DNA from: CAJCJE01 sp036494465
GTDB taxonomy: Bacteria; Actinomycetota; Actinomycetes; Mycobacteriales; Pseudonocardiaceae
Assembly (NCBI GenBank): GCA_036494465.1
Contig: DASXOJ010000096.1
Coordinates: 1 to 64,000, forward strand
DNA: 64,000 bases
Reading direction: 5' to 3'
In this document: positions 9,073 to 17,593 of the stretch, piece after piece
How positions within the stretch are numbered: the first letter of the stretch is position 1
Layout of the letters: each line of letters begins with the position of its first letter
The notes under the pieces: generated by a model
What the model was told of the DNA's origin: nothing
Database searches by the model: none
Seen by the model: only the letters and a program-made list of their open reading frames with translations
Made by a program: the position numbers and the translations under genes

Positions 9073-10253
9073 CACAGGTCCGCGTGCTGCCCAAGATAGA
9101 TCTCGGCGAAGGATCGCGCCGCCGCGCGCGAACCGAGCAGCCTGCGCACCCTGGCCTGCACCAGGCGCGCCGCGAACACGTCCGTGCCGGTCATGCCGTG
9201 GAAGATGTCCGAGAGCCACTGGGAGAACTCCTGGTACTGCCACACCCTCGGCAGGCAGGTGGCCGAGTACCCGGCCAGGCCGGTGTCGTCGCCCGCGTAG
9301 TGCGCGGTGATCGCGTCGACGAGCCGCAGCGCGTCGTGGATCGCCAGGTTCATGCCCTTCGCGGCGATCGGCGCGACCAGGTGCGCGGATTCCCCCGCCA
9401 GGTACAGCCGCCCGCGCGACATCGGCTCCAGCACGTAGTTGTGCATGTCCAGCACGCGTTTCTCGATCAGCCGACCGGACGTGATCGGCCCGTCCGGCAC
9501 ACCGAGCCGCGCGTGCAGCTCCTCCCAGACGCGCTCGTCCGACCAGTCGTCCGCGGTGTCACCGACCGGGCATTGCAGGTAGAACCGGGTGACCGTGGGG
9601 GTGCGCGCCATGTGCGCGGCGAACCCGCGCTCGTGCAACCCGAAGATGACCCCCTCCGCACTCGGCGGTGCCTGCGCGAGCAGCGCGAGCCAGCCGACGC
9701 CGTAGTCGTGCGTCGCGCGCACCATGTCGGCGGGCAGGTACCGCTGGGTGACGCCGCGCGCACCGTCGCAGCCCGCGATGACGTCGCATTCGACGCGGTG
9801 CTGCTGACCGGTCACCGAATCGAGGTAGCTGACCGAGGGATGGTCGGTGTCCAGGTCGTAGAGGCGGACGTCCGCGACCTCGAACCGGGTGTCGCCACCG
9901 TGATCGGTGAACGCCGCGACCAGATCCTTGACCAGCAGCTGCTGCGGATAGACGAAGTGGCGCTGCCCGGTCAGTTCGCCGTAGCGCAGCACGTGCCGCC
10001 CGCCGCCGAACCGGAACTCGAACGAGTCGTGCCGCTCGGCCTTGACCAGCAGGTTGTCCGCGAGGCCGTGGGTTTGCAGCGCGCGCACCGCCCATTCCTC
10101 GATGAATCCGGCGCGGGCGCGCTGTTCGATGAACGCGCGCGAGCGTTGTTCCAGCAGGACGCAGTCGATACCGGCCGCGCGGAGCAGATTGGCGACCGTG
10201 AGGCCGGCAGGCCCGGCGCCGAGCACACAAACCCTGGTTCTAGTCAACGCCAC
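9072..10253 (-). CDS. pobA: 4-hydroxybenzoate 3-monooxygenase-like FAD enzyme
   Basis: Class A flavoprotein hydroxylase, 393 residues. It has the N-terminal GAGPAGLTVANLLR Rossmann motif, the family-specific YPQQLLVKDL, the DG motif GCDGARG near residue 160, and the FAD-ribityl segment LAGESAHLVAPIAAKGMNL. The last has GE where most relatives have GD. The block DDWSDERVWEELHARL matches PobA enzymes, which convert 4-hydroxybenzoate to protocatechuate with NAD(P)H and O2. No protocatechuate ring-cleavage genes are nearby; instead it is coupled to a PLP enzyme, so the natural substrate could be a related hydroxybenzoate. Confidence 0.8.
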   Translation of the reverse strand: MALTRTRVCVLGAGPAGLTVANLLRAAGIDCVLLEQRSRAFIEQRARAGFIEEWAVRALQTHGLADNLLVKAERHDSFEFRFGGGRHVLRYGELTGQRHFVYPQQLLVKDLVAAFTDHGGDTRFEVADVRLYDLDTDHPSVSYLDSVTGQQHRVECDVIAGCDGARGVTQRYLPADMVRATHDYGVGWLALLAQAPPSAEGVIFGLHERGFAAHMARTPTVTRFYLQCPVGDTADDWSDERVWEELHARLGVPDGPITSGRLIEKRVLDMHNYVLEPMSRGRLYLAGESAHLVAPIAAKGMNLAIHDALRLVDAITAHYAGDDTGLAGYSATCLPRVWQYQEFSQWLSDIFHGMTGTDVFAARLVQARVRRLLGSRAAARSFAEIYLGQHADL

Positions 10254-10270
10254 GGCGCAACGTTACTGGC

Positions 10271-10294
10271 AAGCATGCGTGACCAGCCATGCTT
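10271..10294. promoter_or_regulatory. Inverted repeat between pobA and phosphatase genes
   Basis: Arms AAGCATG and CATGCTT, separated by 10 bases, lie 18-41 bases upstream of the divergently read pobA start. The placement fits a repressor or activator site for pobA, but no regulator gene adjoins it and the arms are short, so this is tentative. Confidence 0.3.
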
Positions 10295-10376
10295 CATGCT
10301 GCCGACAACCGGCGTTCATGGCGGCGTCGTCGGCGACTTCTAGGTTCTCCTCGTTCCCCAAGCCGGAGGAGAAACC

Positions 10377-11972
10377 ATGTCGGACCACACCACGCCCTCG
10401 GTCAGTCGCCGAGGCGCGCTGGGCATTCTGGGCGCTGTCGGTGCCGGTGCCGCGGCAGCGCCCCTGCTGGGCGTCACGGCAGCGGACGCAGCGCCTGCTG
10501 CCATGACTCCAGCGACCCCGGCGAACCCGGCGTTCGTGCCGAGCAAGGGCAGCGGCGCGACCCCGGTGCAGGGCCTGCACCTGACCTTCGGCGCGGACCC
10601 GGCACGGACCATGGTCGCCTCGTGGATCACTGACGGTTCGGTCAGCAGACCACGTGTCGTCTACGGCACGCTGGAGGGTGGGTTCGGCGGTGTCGCGCAG
10701 GCGCAGACCCGCACCTACGTGGACGGCACCTCCGGTCGCACGGTCTGGATCCACCACGCGGAGATCGACCGGCTCTGGCCGGGCACCGACTACATCTACG
10801 CGGTGCAGCACGACGGCGCGACCCCGGACGCGGGCACCTTCCGCACCGCGCCGTCCGGCCGGGCGCCGTTCACCTTCACCAGCTTCGGCGACCAGTCCGC
10901 GCCGCAGGTCACCTGGGCGGCCAACGGCACCGTCGGCCTCGACGCGAACTCCACGCCCGCCACCAAGGACATCGTCACCGGCATCGAGACCATCGCGCCG
11001 CTGTTCCACCTGCTCAACGGCGACCTCTGCTACGCGAACCTGGACGTGGACCGGGTCCGCACCTGGAACAACTTCTTCACGAACAACACCCGCTCCGCGC
11101 GGTTCCGCCCGTGGATGCCCGCCGCCGGTAACCACGAGATCGAGAAGAAGAACGGCGCGATCGGCCTGGACGCGTTCCAGGCGTACTTCAAGGTGCCCTC
11201 GACCGAGACCGACGCGGAACTCTCCGGCCTCTGGTACTCCTTCACCGCCGGTTCGGTGCACGTGATCGTGTTGCAGAACGACGACAACGCCCTCCAGGAC
11301 GGCGGTGACGTCTACATCAGCGGCTACTCCGGTGGCCGTCAGCTGGCGTGGCTGGAGCAGGACCTGGCCAAGGCGAGCCGATCCCGCGACGTCGACTGGA
11401 TCGTGGTCGCGATGCACCAGGTGATGATCAGCACCTCCGACGCGAACGGCGCGGACCTCGGCCTGCGGCAGAAGTACGGCCCGCTGTTCGACCGCTACGG
11501 CGTGGACCTGGTGCTGTGCGGGCACGAGCACGACTACGAGCGCTCGCTCGCGGTGCGCGGCGTGGTGTCCGGCAGCGAGACGCTGACCCCGAACCCGGTG
11601 TCAACGGCGACCGACGACATCGACGCGTCGCTGGGCACCGTGCACATGGTGCTGGGCGGTGGCGGCGTGTCCGGCACCACGAACGGCAGCTTCTTCACCG
11701 ACGGCACCGGCAAGGTGATCACCTCGGTGTCCGCGACCGCCGACCCGACCAGCGGCAAGCGGGTCTCCACCTACACCAAGGAAGAAGCGGTGTGGAGCGC
11801 GGTGCGCGACATCGAGCACCCGTACGGTTTCGCCGCGTTCACCGTCGACCCTGGCCGCCATCCCGGCGACACCACCACCATGCAGGTCACCTACTACAAC
11901 GTGAACAAGCCATCGGGTGAGCTGTCGGTGTTCGAGAAGTTCAGCCTGCACCGCCGCCGTTCGGACGGCTGA
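10377..11972 (+). CDS. Tat-exported purple-acid-phosphatase-like metallophosphoesterase
   Basis: 531 residues. The N-terminus SVSRRGALG followed by a hydrophobic run ending in ADAAPA is a twin-arginine signal peptide, so a folded metal enzyme is exported. A fibronectin-like N-terminal domain (about residues 55-160) is followed by a calcineurin-like catalytic domain. Visible motifs are the GDLCY aspartate, GNHE, a histidine in VVAMHQV and CGHEHDYER, together the expected two-metal site. Purple-acid-phosphatase relatives hydrolyse phosphate esters outside the cell. The start has GGAGGAG about 6 bases upstream. It reads divergently from pobA. Confidence 0.85.
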   Translation: MSDHTTPSVSRRGALGILGAVGAGAAAAPLLGVTAADAAPAAMTPATPANPAFVPSKGSGATPVQGLHLTFGADPARTMVASWITDGSVSRPRVVYGTLEGGFGGVAQAQTRTYVDGTSGRTVWIHHAEIDRLWPGTDYIYAVQHDGATPDAGTFRTAPSGRAPFTFTSFGDQSAPQVTWAANGTVGLDANSTPATKDIVTGIETIAPLFHLLNGDLCYANLDVDRVRTWNNFFTNNTRSARFRPWMPAAGNHEIEKKNGAIGLDAFQAYFKVPSTETDAELSGLWYSFTAGSVHVIVLQNDDNALQDGGDVYISGYSGGRQLAWLEQDLAKASRSRDVDWIVVAMHQVMISTSDANGADLGLRQKYGPLFDRYGVDLVLCGHEHDYERSLAVRGVVSGSETLTPNPVSTATDDIDASLGTVHMVLGGGGVSGTTNGSFFTDGTGKVITSVSATADPTSGKRVSTYTKEEAVWSAVRDIEHPYGFAAFTVDPGRHPGDTTTMQVTYYNVNKPSGELSVFEKFSLHRRRSDG

Positions 11973-11979
11973 GGTTCGG

Positions 11980-12663
11980 CTAGCCGAGAACGGGCAGCCG
12001 CGCGGCGAGTTTGCCGACCGCGCGGCTGTGCGCCTCGGTCACCGGCTCCCGGCCCGCACCGATCAGCACGACCGTGCGGTCCGGGACGCCGTGCGGCAGT
12101 TCGTCTCCGACCAGCGCCTCGATGACCTGCCTGGTCAGCCGCAGCGCGGTCGGGTCCGGGTCGGGCAGCGTCACCTCGGCCTGTAGGTCGAGGTGGTGGA
12201 TCACCAGCTCGACCACCCAGATGCTCAGGAAGTCGCCGGAGGTGAGCACCTTGCCCTGGAAGGGCATGGCCACCTCGGGCAGCGTCGGCACCCGGTCCAG
12301 CAGACCGTTCGCAGTGATCCCGAAGTGCCGCAACGCGTCTGCCGGGCGCCGGTAGGCGGCGTTGGTGCGGCGCACGAACTGGATGTCGTCCAACTGGTCG
12401 TCGCTCAGCACGCCGTGGTTGGGCGGAAACGCCTGCCAGTAGGTCGCGGCGTCCGAGTCCGGTGGCTCGTCGGTGTACATGCCCAGTGCGAGCAGCATTT
12501 CCTGCAAACCCAGATGGACGTGCGTGAGCACATCGCCGACGTTCCAGCCGAAGCAGCCGCTGGTGGCGAGCATCGCGCGGTCGTCGAGCTGACCGAACGC
12601 GTCCAGTACACCCCCCAACGCCTTGAGATACGCGTCCTGACCGTGCGCGTGGTCGACATGCAT
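11980..12663 (-). CDS. DinB-like / mycothiol-dependent maleylpyruvate isomerase family protein
   Basis: 227 residues with the four-helix DinB pattern: HVHLGLQEMLLALG early and the conserved VVELVIHHLDLQ segment, whose histidine and aspartate form the metal-binding set in this family. Members are mycothiol-dependent isomerases or transferases; the substrate is not readable here. The ATG at 12663 was chosen because the longer frame runs into the neighbouring NTF2-like gene. It lies 10 bases downstream of that gene and is probably co-transcribed with it. It converges on the phosphatase gene with only 7 bases between stops. Confidence 0.7.
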   Translation of the reverse strand: MHVDHAHGQDAYLKALGGVLDAFGQLDDRAMLATSGCFGWNVGDVLTHVHLGLQEMLLALGMYTDEPPDSDAATYWQAFPPNHGVLSDDQLDDIQFVRRTNAAYRRPADALRHFGITANGLLDRVPTLPEVAMPFQGKVLTSGDFLSIWVVELVIHHLDLQAEVTLPDPDPTALRLTRQVIEALVGDELPHGVPDRTVVLIGAGREPVTEAHSRAVGKLAARLPVLG

Positions 12664-12673
12664 GCGGCCGACC

Positions 12674-13099
12674 CTACCGATCGGACGCGGCGACCGCCCT
12701 CGCTCCGGCCAGGTGGTCGGCATAGTCGCGGGATTCGACGATCAGTCCGTCGCGTACCCGCATCACGAAGATCGCGGGCAGGCGCATCTGATCACCGGTC
12801 TCGGTGTTGGTGCCCTGGTAAGCGAACTCGCCGACGACCACCTCGGGGTCGGCGGTCTCGTGGATGAGCACGTCGACGGCTTCGCGGTCGGCGAAGACCC
12901 GGCGGATCCGCTGGCTGAGCGCGAAGTGTTCGCGCAGTTCGTCCCTGGTGCGCAGGGCGGGCGCGCGCTCGGGGTCGAACGGGTGGACGACGTCGGTTTC
13001 TTCCGCGTAGAGCGCGGCGAGGTCGGCCGGGTCGCGCTTGGCGGCGACGCCGTTGATCACGGCCAGGAAAACCTCGCGTGGGCTGCGGGTGTGCGGCAT
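12674..13099 (-). CDS. SnoaL/NTF2-like nuclear transport factor 2 family protein
   Basis: Small single-domain protein of 141 residues with the alpha+beta cone pattern of SnoaL-like proteins: an N-terminal helix (REVFLAVINGVAAKRDPADLAALYAEE), then strands including FDPERAP and MRVRDGLIVESRDYADH. Such proteins serve as cyclases, isomerases or small-ligand binders; no specific reaction can be assigned. It is divergent from the TetR gene across an operator-bearing region and is the likely first gene of a two-gene unit with the DinB-like gene. Confidence 0.72.
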   Translation of the reverse strand: MPHTRSPREVFLAVINGVAAKRDPADLAALYAEETDVVHPFDPERAPALRTRDELREHFALSQRIRRVFADREAVDVLIHETADPEVVVGEFAYQGTNTETGDQMRLPAIFVMRVRDGLIVESRDYADHLAGARAVAASDR

Positions 13100-13130
13100 G
13101 GCAGGCTCCTTCGTGAGACAGTGGGCTTAT

Positions 13131-13148
13131 CCGGAGTCGAGACTTCGG
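13131..13148. promoter_or_regulatory. Near-perfect palindrome, TetR operator candidate 1
   Basis: CCGGAGTCGAGACTTCGG is an 18-bp palindrome with a single mismatch in the divergent intergenic region between the SnoaL-like gene and the TetR gene. It shares the CGGAGT half-site with the next palindrome 8 bases away. Confidence 0.6.
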
Positions 13149-13156
13149 TAAAGATA

Positions 13157-13172
13157 CGGAGTCTTCACTCCG
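13157..13172. promoter_or_regulatory. Perfect palindrome arms, TetR operator candidate 2
   Basis: CGGAGT-CTTC-ACTCCG has perfect 6-bp arms. Together with the palindrome just upstream it forms a tandem operator covering the divergent promoters, consistent with autoregulation by the TetR protein and control of the SnoaL/DinB genes. Confidence 0.6.
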
Positions 13173-13193
13173 GCCGTCAAGGAGGAACCGGGC

Positions 13194-13754
13194 ATGGAGC
13201 GGGCGCGGCGCACCGACGCGCGGACCAACCGCGAACGCATCCTCACCGTCGCCGAGGACGTGTTCGGCAAGGGCGGCGACAGCGCGTCGACCGAGGAGGT
13301 CGCCCGCCTGGCCGGAGTCGGTATCGCGACCGTGTTCCGGCACTTCCCCACCAAAACGGCCCTGCTGCGCGCGGTCATGATCATCCGGCTCGACCGCCTG
13401 TACAGCCAGGCCCAGGCCCTGCTCGACGCGGACGACGCGGGCAGGGCGTTCTTCGACTTCTTCGCCACCGTGGTCGCGGACGCGGCAGGCAAACTCGCCA
13501 TCGCCAACGCCCTTGTCGACGCGGGCGGCGACAACGACCCCGAGGTGATCGCCGCCGCGCACCGGATGCACGACGCGGTCACCGCCCTACTCACCCGCGC
13601 CCAGGACACCGGCGCGGTCCGCGCGGACGTGGCCATACCCGAGGTGTACGCCCTGCTGGTCGGCACCTCCCGAGCCGCCGCCTACGCCCAACTGGACGCC
13701 GAGGTGCGCGGCAAGGCGCTCGCCATCGTCTTTGACGGCCTCCGTCCACAATAG
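13194..13754 (+). CDS. TetR family transcriptional regulator
   Basis: 186 residues. The N-terminal helix-turn-helix is typical of the family (TEEVARLAGVGIATVFRHFP followed by TKTALLRAV), and the variable C-terminal half would bind ligand. The ATG has GGAGG 8-12 bases upstream. It is divergent from the SnoaL-like gene with two palindromic operator candidates between them, so it probably represses itself and that operon. The ligand is unknown. Confidence 0.88.
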   Translation: MERARRTDARTNRERILTVAEDVFGKGGDSASTEEVARLAGVGIATVFRHFPTKTALLRAVMIIRLDRLYSQAQALLDADDAGRAFFDFFATVVADAAGKLAIANALVDAGGDNDPEVIAAAHRMHDAVTALLTRAQDTGAVRADVAIPEVYALLVGTSRAAAYAQLDAEVRGKALAIVFDGLRPQ

Positions 13755-13850
13755 ACTTTTGGGCTTCCCACCTGTCGAACAGCCTTGAACACCGCCACCG
13801 TCCGCTCGTAACCTGGCCAGAGAGCCGAAACGGGACAGGGGGGTGCAAAT

Positions 13851-15797
13851 ATGTCTGAGCCCGCCGTAATCGCGATCGTCGGCGGCGGTCCGCGCGCCGC
13901 CGGTTTCCTGGAACGTCTCGGCGCCAACCTGCCGGAACTCGCGCCCGGCCGACGCATCCAGGTACACGTCATCGACCCGCACCCGCCCGGCGCCGGGCGC
14001 GTCTGGCGGTTCGAGCAGTCGCCGCTGCTGCGGATGAACTCGATGGCCGAGGACGTGACCATGTTCACCGACGACAGCGTGCAGTGCGCGGGCCCGATCC
14101 GCCCCGGCCCGTCGCTGGCGGAGTGGGCGGCGCTGGAACGCGCGGCGACCCCACCCGACCAGCTCGACCCGGAACTCGCCGAACTGACCGGCACCAGCTT
14201 CGCCACCCGCAGGCTGCAAAGCCGCTACCTGGCCTGGTTCTTCCAGCACACCGTCGCGAACCTGCCGTCCGCGATAGACGTATCGGTGCACACGGAACGC
14301 GTCGAGAAGGTCACCGGCCCGGCCACCGGGCGCCAGGAAGTCTGGCTGAGCAACCACGCCCGCCCGATCATCGCCGACGTGGTCATTCTGGCCATCGGTC
14401 ACCTGGACGCGAACCCGACCGGGGAAAGCGCGCGCCTGCTGGACTTCGCCACCGAACACGACGCCTACTACCTGCCGCCCGCCTACTCCGCCGATGTCGA
14501 CCTCGACACCGTCCAACCCGGACAGCCGGTGATCCTGCGCGGTCTCGGGCTCGCCTTCGTCGACCTGGCGGTGCTGCTCACCGAAGGTCGCGGCGGCAGC
14601 TATGAGGCCCTGCCGGGCGGCGAACTGCGCTACCTCCCGTCCGGCAAGGAACCCGTGCTGTACGTGGGATCCCGTCGCGGCGTGCCCTACCACGCGAAAA
14701 CCAGCTACCGCCTGTCCGGCCCGCGCCCGCCACTCCCCCACTTCTTCACCGCCGAGGTCATCGACGACCTCATCGCGCGGCACGAGCACATCGACTACCG
14801 CAGCCAGGTGTGGCCGTTGCAGGCCAGGGAAATCACCTGGGCCTACTACCACGAACTGCACCTCGGCCACCCCGGCCGGGTTCGCCTGCCCTGGCCCGAG
14901 TTCGACGCCCGCTTCACCGAACTCGCCTGGGACACCCCGGACCTGGCCGCGCTGATCGCCGAATCCGTGCCCGACCCGGCCGACCGCCTCGACTTCCCCA
15001 GCTACGACCGTCCACTCGATGGCGCGACCTTCCCGGATTCCGCTTCCCTGCAACAACACCTGCGCGACTACATCCGTGCCGACCTGACCCGCCGCGCCGA
15101 TCCCGGGCGCAGCGCCGACCTGGGCGCGTTCTTCGCGCTGCTGTCCGTCTACGGCCAGCTCCCCCGCCTCGTCGCGTCCGGCAAGCTCACCCCCAGCTCG
15201 CGTCTGCGTGACCTGGAAGGGTGGTGGGCCGGGTTCTTCAGCTACTTCGCCAGCGGCCCGCCCGGCGACCGACTCGAACAGCTGCTTGCCCTGTCCCGCG
15301 CGGGAATCGTGACGTTCCTCGGCGCGGACATGTGGGTGCGGCCGGACGCCGAGCGCGGAGTCTTCGTCGCGGGCAGCGCGAGCATCCCGGAGACGGTCGA
15401 GGCACGCGCGTTGATCGAGGCGCGCCTGCCCAAGGCGACCGTCCGGGACACCGCGGAAGTGTTGCTGGACGGGCTGCACCGGGTCGGCGACGTGTCGGAC
15501 GAGGTGCTGATCGACGAGCAGGCCCAGCACAGCACCGGCCTGGTGCGGGTGGCGGGCGCCGACGGCCAGTTGATCAACGCGGCGGGCGAGCCGGTCTCGC
15601 ACCGGTTCGCGCTCGGCCCGTACACGACCACGCGCACCGCGGCGGCATTCGCCCGGCCCGGAACGAACGCGCCGTCCTTCCGCTACAACGACGCCGCTGC
15701 CCGTTCCGTACTGATCCTCCTGAAAACGGCAGATAGCATCACCGGTGGTGGTCAGTTGGAGACAGAGCGTCGAGTCAAATGTGAATCCGTTTTATAA
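13851..15797 (+). CDS. FAD/NAD(P)-binding protein (NAD_binding_9-like)
   Basis: 648 residues starting with the dinucleotide-binding motif IAIVGGGPRAAGFLERL. Next come VHVIDPHPPGAGRVWR and RMNSMAEDVTMF, the hallmark of this group of large actinobacterial FAD/NAD(P)-binding proteins. A second motif region VVILAIGHLDANPTGES resembles a flavoprotein ATG-type strand. The C-terminal part HRFALGPYTTTRTAAAFARP is also family-typical. Members resemble lysine/ornithine N-hydroxylases and FAD-dependent regulators, but the reaction is unknown. The last about 20 residues, rich in charged residues, lie in less typical sequence. It is not obviously in an operon with its neighbours. Confidence 0.72.
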   Translation: MSEPAVIAIVGGGPRAAGFLERLGANLPELAPGRRIQVHVIDPHPPGAGRVWRFEQSPLLRMNSMAEDVTMFTDDSVQCAGPIRPGPSLAEWAALERAATPPDQLDPELAELTGTSFATRRLQSRYLAWFFQHTVANLPSAIDVSVHTERVEKVTGPATGRQEVWLSNHARPIIADVVILAIGHLDANPTGESARLLDFATEHDAYYLPPAYSADVDLDTVQPGQPVILRGLGLAFVDLAVLLTEGRGGSYEALPGGELRYLPSGKEPVLYVGSRRGVPYHAKTSYRLSGPRPPLPHFFTAEVIDDLIARHEHIDYRSQVWPLQAREITWAYYHELHLGHPGRVRLPWPEFDARFTELAWDTPDLAALIAESVPDPADRLDFPSYDRPLDGATFPDSASLQQHLRDYIRADLTRRADPGRSADLGAFFALLSVYGQLPRLVASGKLTPSSRLRDLEGWWAGFFSYFASGPPGDRLEQLLALSRAGIVTFLGADMWVRPDAERGVFVAGSASIPETVEARALIEARLPKATVRDTAEVLLDGLHRVGDVSDEVLIDEQAQHSTGLVRVAGADGQLINAAGEPVSHRFALGPYTTTRTAAAFARPGTNAPSFRYNDAAARSVLILLKTADSITGGGQLETERRVKCESVL

Positions 15798-15809
15798 ACC
15801 GGGCATTGG

Positions 15810-15838
15810 TTGACGTGAAAAATACTCACAAGTAACAA
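15810..15838 (+). promoter_or_regulatory. Consensus-like sigma-70 promoter
   Basis: TTGACG (15810-15815) and TAACAA (15833-15838) are separated by exactly 17 bases in an A/T-rich pocket. This sits 65 bases upstream of the secreted protein start, giving a leader of about 55-60 nt. Confidence 0.6.
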
Positions 15839-15902
15839 TCGTGTGGAGTCGGCTCGTTGTCCCCTCCAGATCCTTCGCTGATCTTCACGAGGTGAAAAGG
15901 CA

Positions 15903-16550
15903 ATGAAGTCCCTGCACATCGGCACCCACATCGTCGGCATCGCCATGCTGACCGCCATCCCCCTCCTGTGCGCCACCCTGCCCGCGGCAGCGGCGCCCGG
16001 CGCGAGCACCCCCATCACCTACAACCTCCAGTCCAAGGCCGTCGGCCAAACCGCGCTGTCGACCATCCCGGTCACCGTCGGTGCGACGTCCTCGCCCGCC
16101 ACCGTCGCCCCCGGCGGCGCGGTCACCGTCACCCTCTCGACCGGCCCGCTGGCCGTGCCGAGCAGCGCATCCGGCTACACGATCAAGGACATCCAGGGCA
16201 TCGCGCTGGACATCGCCGTGCCCAGCAACTCCACCTACGTGTCCTGCTCGCTGTCCGGCGGCTCCGGCCTCGGCAACGGCAAGAACACCTGCGCACAGAG
16301 CGGCAGCAACGTCGTCGTCAACATCCCCGGCCCGATCGCGGGCGGCGCCACGGCGAACCTGCCGACCCTCACCATCAACACCACCGCGGGCAAATCGGGC
16401 AGCATCAACACCCAGCTCGCCGGCACCAGCTACAGCAGCCCGGGCCTGACCTTCACCGCGGTCATCTCGGTGATCGGCATCAGCGTGAACGCGCCGACCA
16501 CCGGTTACCCGACCACCAGTCCCATCCTGGCCACCAGCACCATCAGCTAA
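15903..16550 (+). CDS. Secreted protein of unknown function, predicted beta-rich
   Basis: 215 residues with a clear Sec signal peptide (MKSLHIGTHIVGIAMLTAIP, then cleavage near LPAAAAPG). The mature part is low in charged residues and rich in Thr, Ser, Val and Gly with alternating hydrophobics, typical of a beta-sandwich. It has two cysteines (CSLSGG and NTCAQSG) that could form a disulfide. I do not recognise the family. AGGTGAAAAGG precedes the ATG and a consensus-like promoter lies upstream, so it may be abundantly expressed. The following gene is separated by 76 bases and has its own ribosome-binding site. Confidence 0.75.
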   Translation: MKSLHIGTHIVGIAMLTAIPLLCATLPAAAAPGASTPITYNLQSKAVGQTALSTIPVTVGATSSPATVAPGGAVTVTLSTGPLAVPSSASGYTIKDIQGIALDIAVPSNSTYVSCSLSGGSGLGNGKNTCAQSGSNVVVNIPGPIAGGATANLPTLTINTTAGKSGSINTQLAGTSYSSPGLTFTAVISVIGISVNAPTTGYPTTSPILATSTIS

Positions 16551-16626
16551 TCCGGTCGCACCAGCCCACGCGGGTTGTGGGTACGTTGCCAGAGCAACGA
16601 TCCCCACACCCCGCCGGGAGCAACCG

Positions 16627-17403
16627 ATGGCCGATGAGCTGGTCCACAACGCGATCGCGGGCGGCGTCGCCACGATCACCCTGGACTCGCCGCACAACCG
16701 CAACGCGCTGTCCGCTCAGCTGCGCCGCGAACTGCGGGATCACCTGACCAGCGCGGTCGACGACGACGCGGTGCGGGTGATCGTGCTCGACCACACCGGC
16801 CCGGTGTTCTGCGCGGGCATGGACCTCAAGGAAGCAGGCGGCGCCGACACGGCCAGCCAGGGCGTCAACGAGTTCCCGGCGATCCTGGAACAGATCTGGA
16901 CCAGCCCGAAACCGGTCGTCGCCAAGCTCGCCGGTCCGGCCCGCGCCGGTGGCGTCGGCATCGTGGCCGCCTGCGACATCGCGGTCGCCGCGCGCACCGC
17001 GACGTTCGCGTTCAGCGAGGTGCGCATCGGTGTCGTGCCCGCGGTGATCTCGGTCACCGTGCTCCCCCGGCTACTGCCCCGCGCCGCACACGAACTGTTC
17101 CTCACCGGCGAAACCTTCGACGCCACCCGCGCCACCGCGATCGGCCTGCTCAACTCCGCCGTCGACGCGGACGAACTCGACGCGGAAGTCGGCCGCTACA
17201 CCGGCATGCTCGCCCTCGGCGGACCGAACGCGCTGGCCGCCACCAAGCGCATGCTGCGCGACCCCAAGCCCGCCGACCTCGGCGAGAGCTTCGCCGACAT
17301 GCTCGAACTCTCCGCCCCGTTCTTCGCCAGCGCCGAAGGCCAGGAAGGCATCACCGCCTTCATGCAGAAGCGCAAGCCGAACTGGGTACCGACCGAGGAT
17401 TAG
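16627..17403 (+). CDS. Enoyl-CoA hydratase/isomerase family protein
   Basis: Crotonase-fold protein of 258 residues. Visible features are the N-terminal HNRNALSAQL, the oxyanion-hole FCAGMDL and the second CoA-loop region GPARAGGVGIVAACDIAVA. In the latter, the position of the first catalytic glutamate of classical hydratases (GGGCELAM) is a glycine, while the second, in FSEVRIGVVPA, is kept. That pattern occurs in isomerase-like or uncharacterised crotonases, so simple hydratase activity is doubtful. The ATG has GGGAG upstream. The stop overlaps by a few bases the stop of the convergent small membrane protein gene. Confidence 0.85.
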   Translation: MADELVHNAIAGGVATITLDSPHNRNALSAQLRRELRDHLTSAVDDDAVRVIVLDHTGPVFCAGMDLKEAGGADTASQGVNEFPAILEQIWTSPKPVVAKLAGPARAGGVGIVAACDIAVAARTATFAFSEVRIGVVPAVISVTVLPRLLPRAAHELFLTGETFDATRATAIGLLNSAVDADELDAEVGRYTGMLALGGPNALAATKRMLRDPKPADLGESFADMLELSAPFFASAEGQEGITAFMQKRKPNWVPTED

Positions 17404-17582
17404 TCCCTTTTCTCGCGCTGCGGGTGCAAGCCGACCGGCAGGTGTGCGACCGACACAGGCCGGAGGACGGCGACGGGACCAGCGGCTGAATGGTGGTGGG
17501 TCAGGTCGTTGACGACGTAGCCGATGATCACCAGCAACACCAGACCCACCAGCGCGATGGTGATACGACGACCCGAACTCAC
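17400..17582 (-). CDS. Small single-pass membrane protein
   Basis: 60 residues. A short basic N-terminus (MSSGRRIT) is followed by one hydrophobic helix (IALVGLVLLVIIGYVV) and a histidine- and proline-containing tail ending in QREKRD. The start is GTG. It lies 11 bases downstream of another small membrane protein gene on the same strand, suggesting a two-gene unit. No family recognised; function unknown. Confidence 0.6.
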   Translation of the reverse strand: MSSGRRITIALVGLVLLVIIGYVVNDLTHHHSAAGPVAVLRPVSVAHLPVGLHPQREKRD

Positions 17583-17593
17583 AGCGCCTCAGC

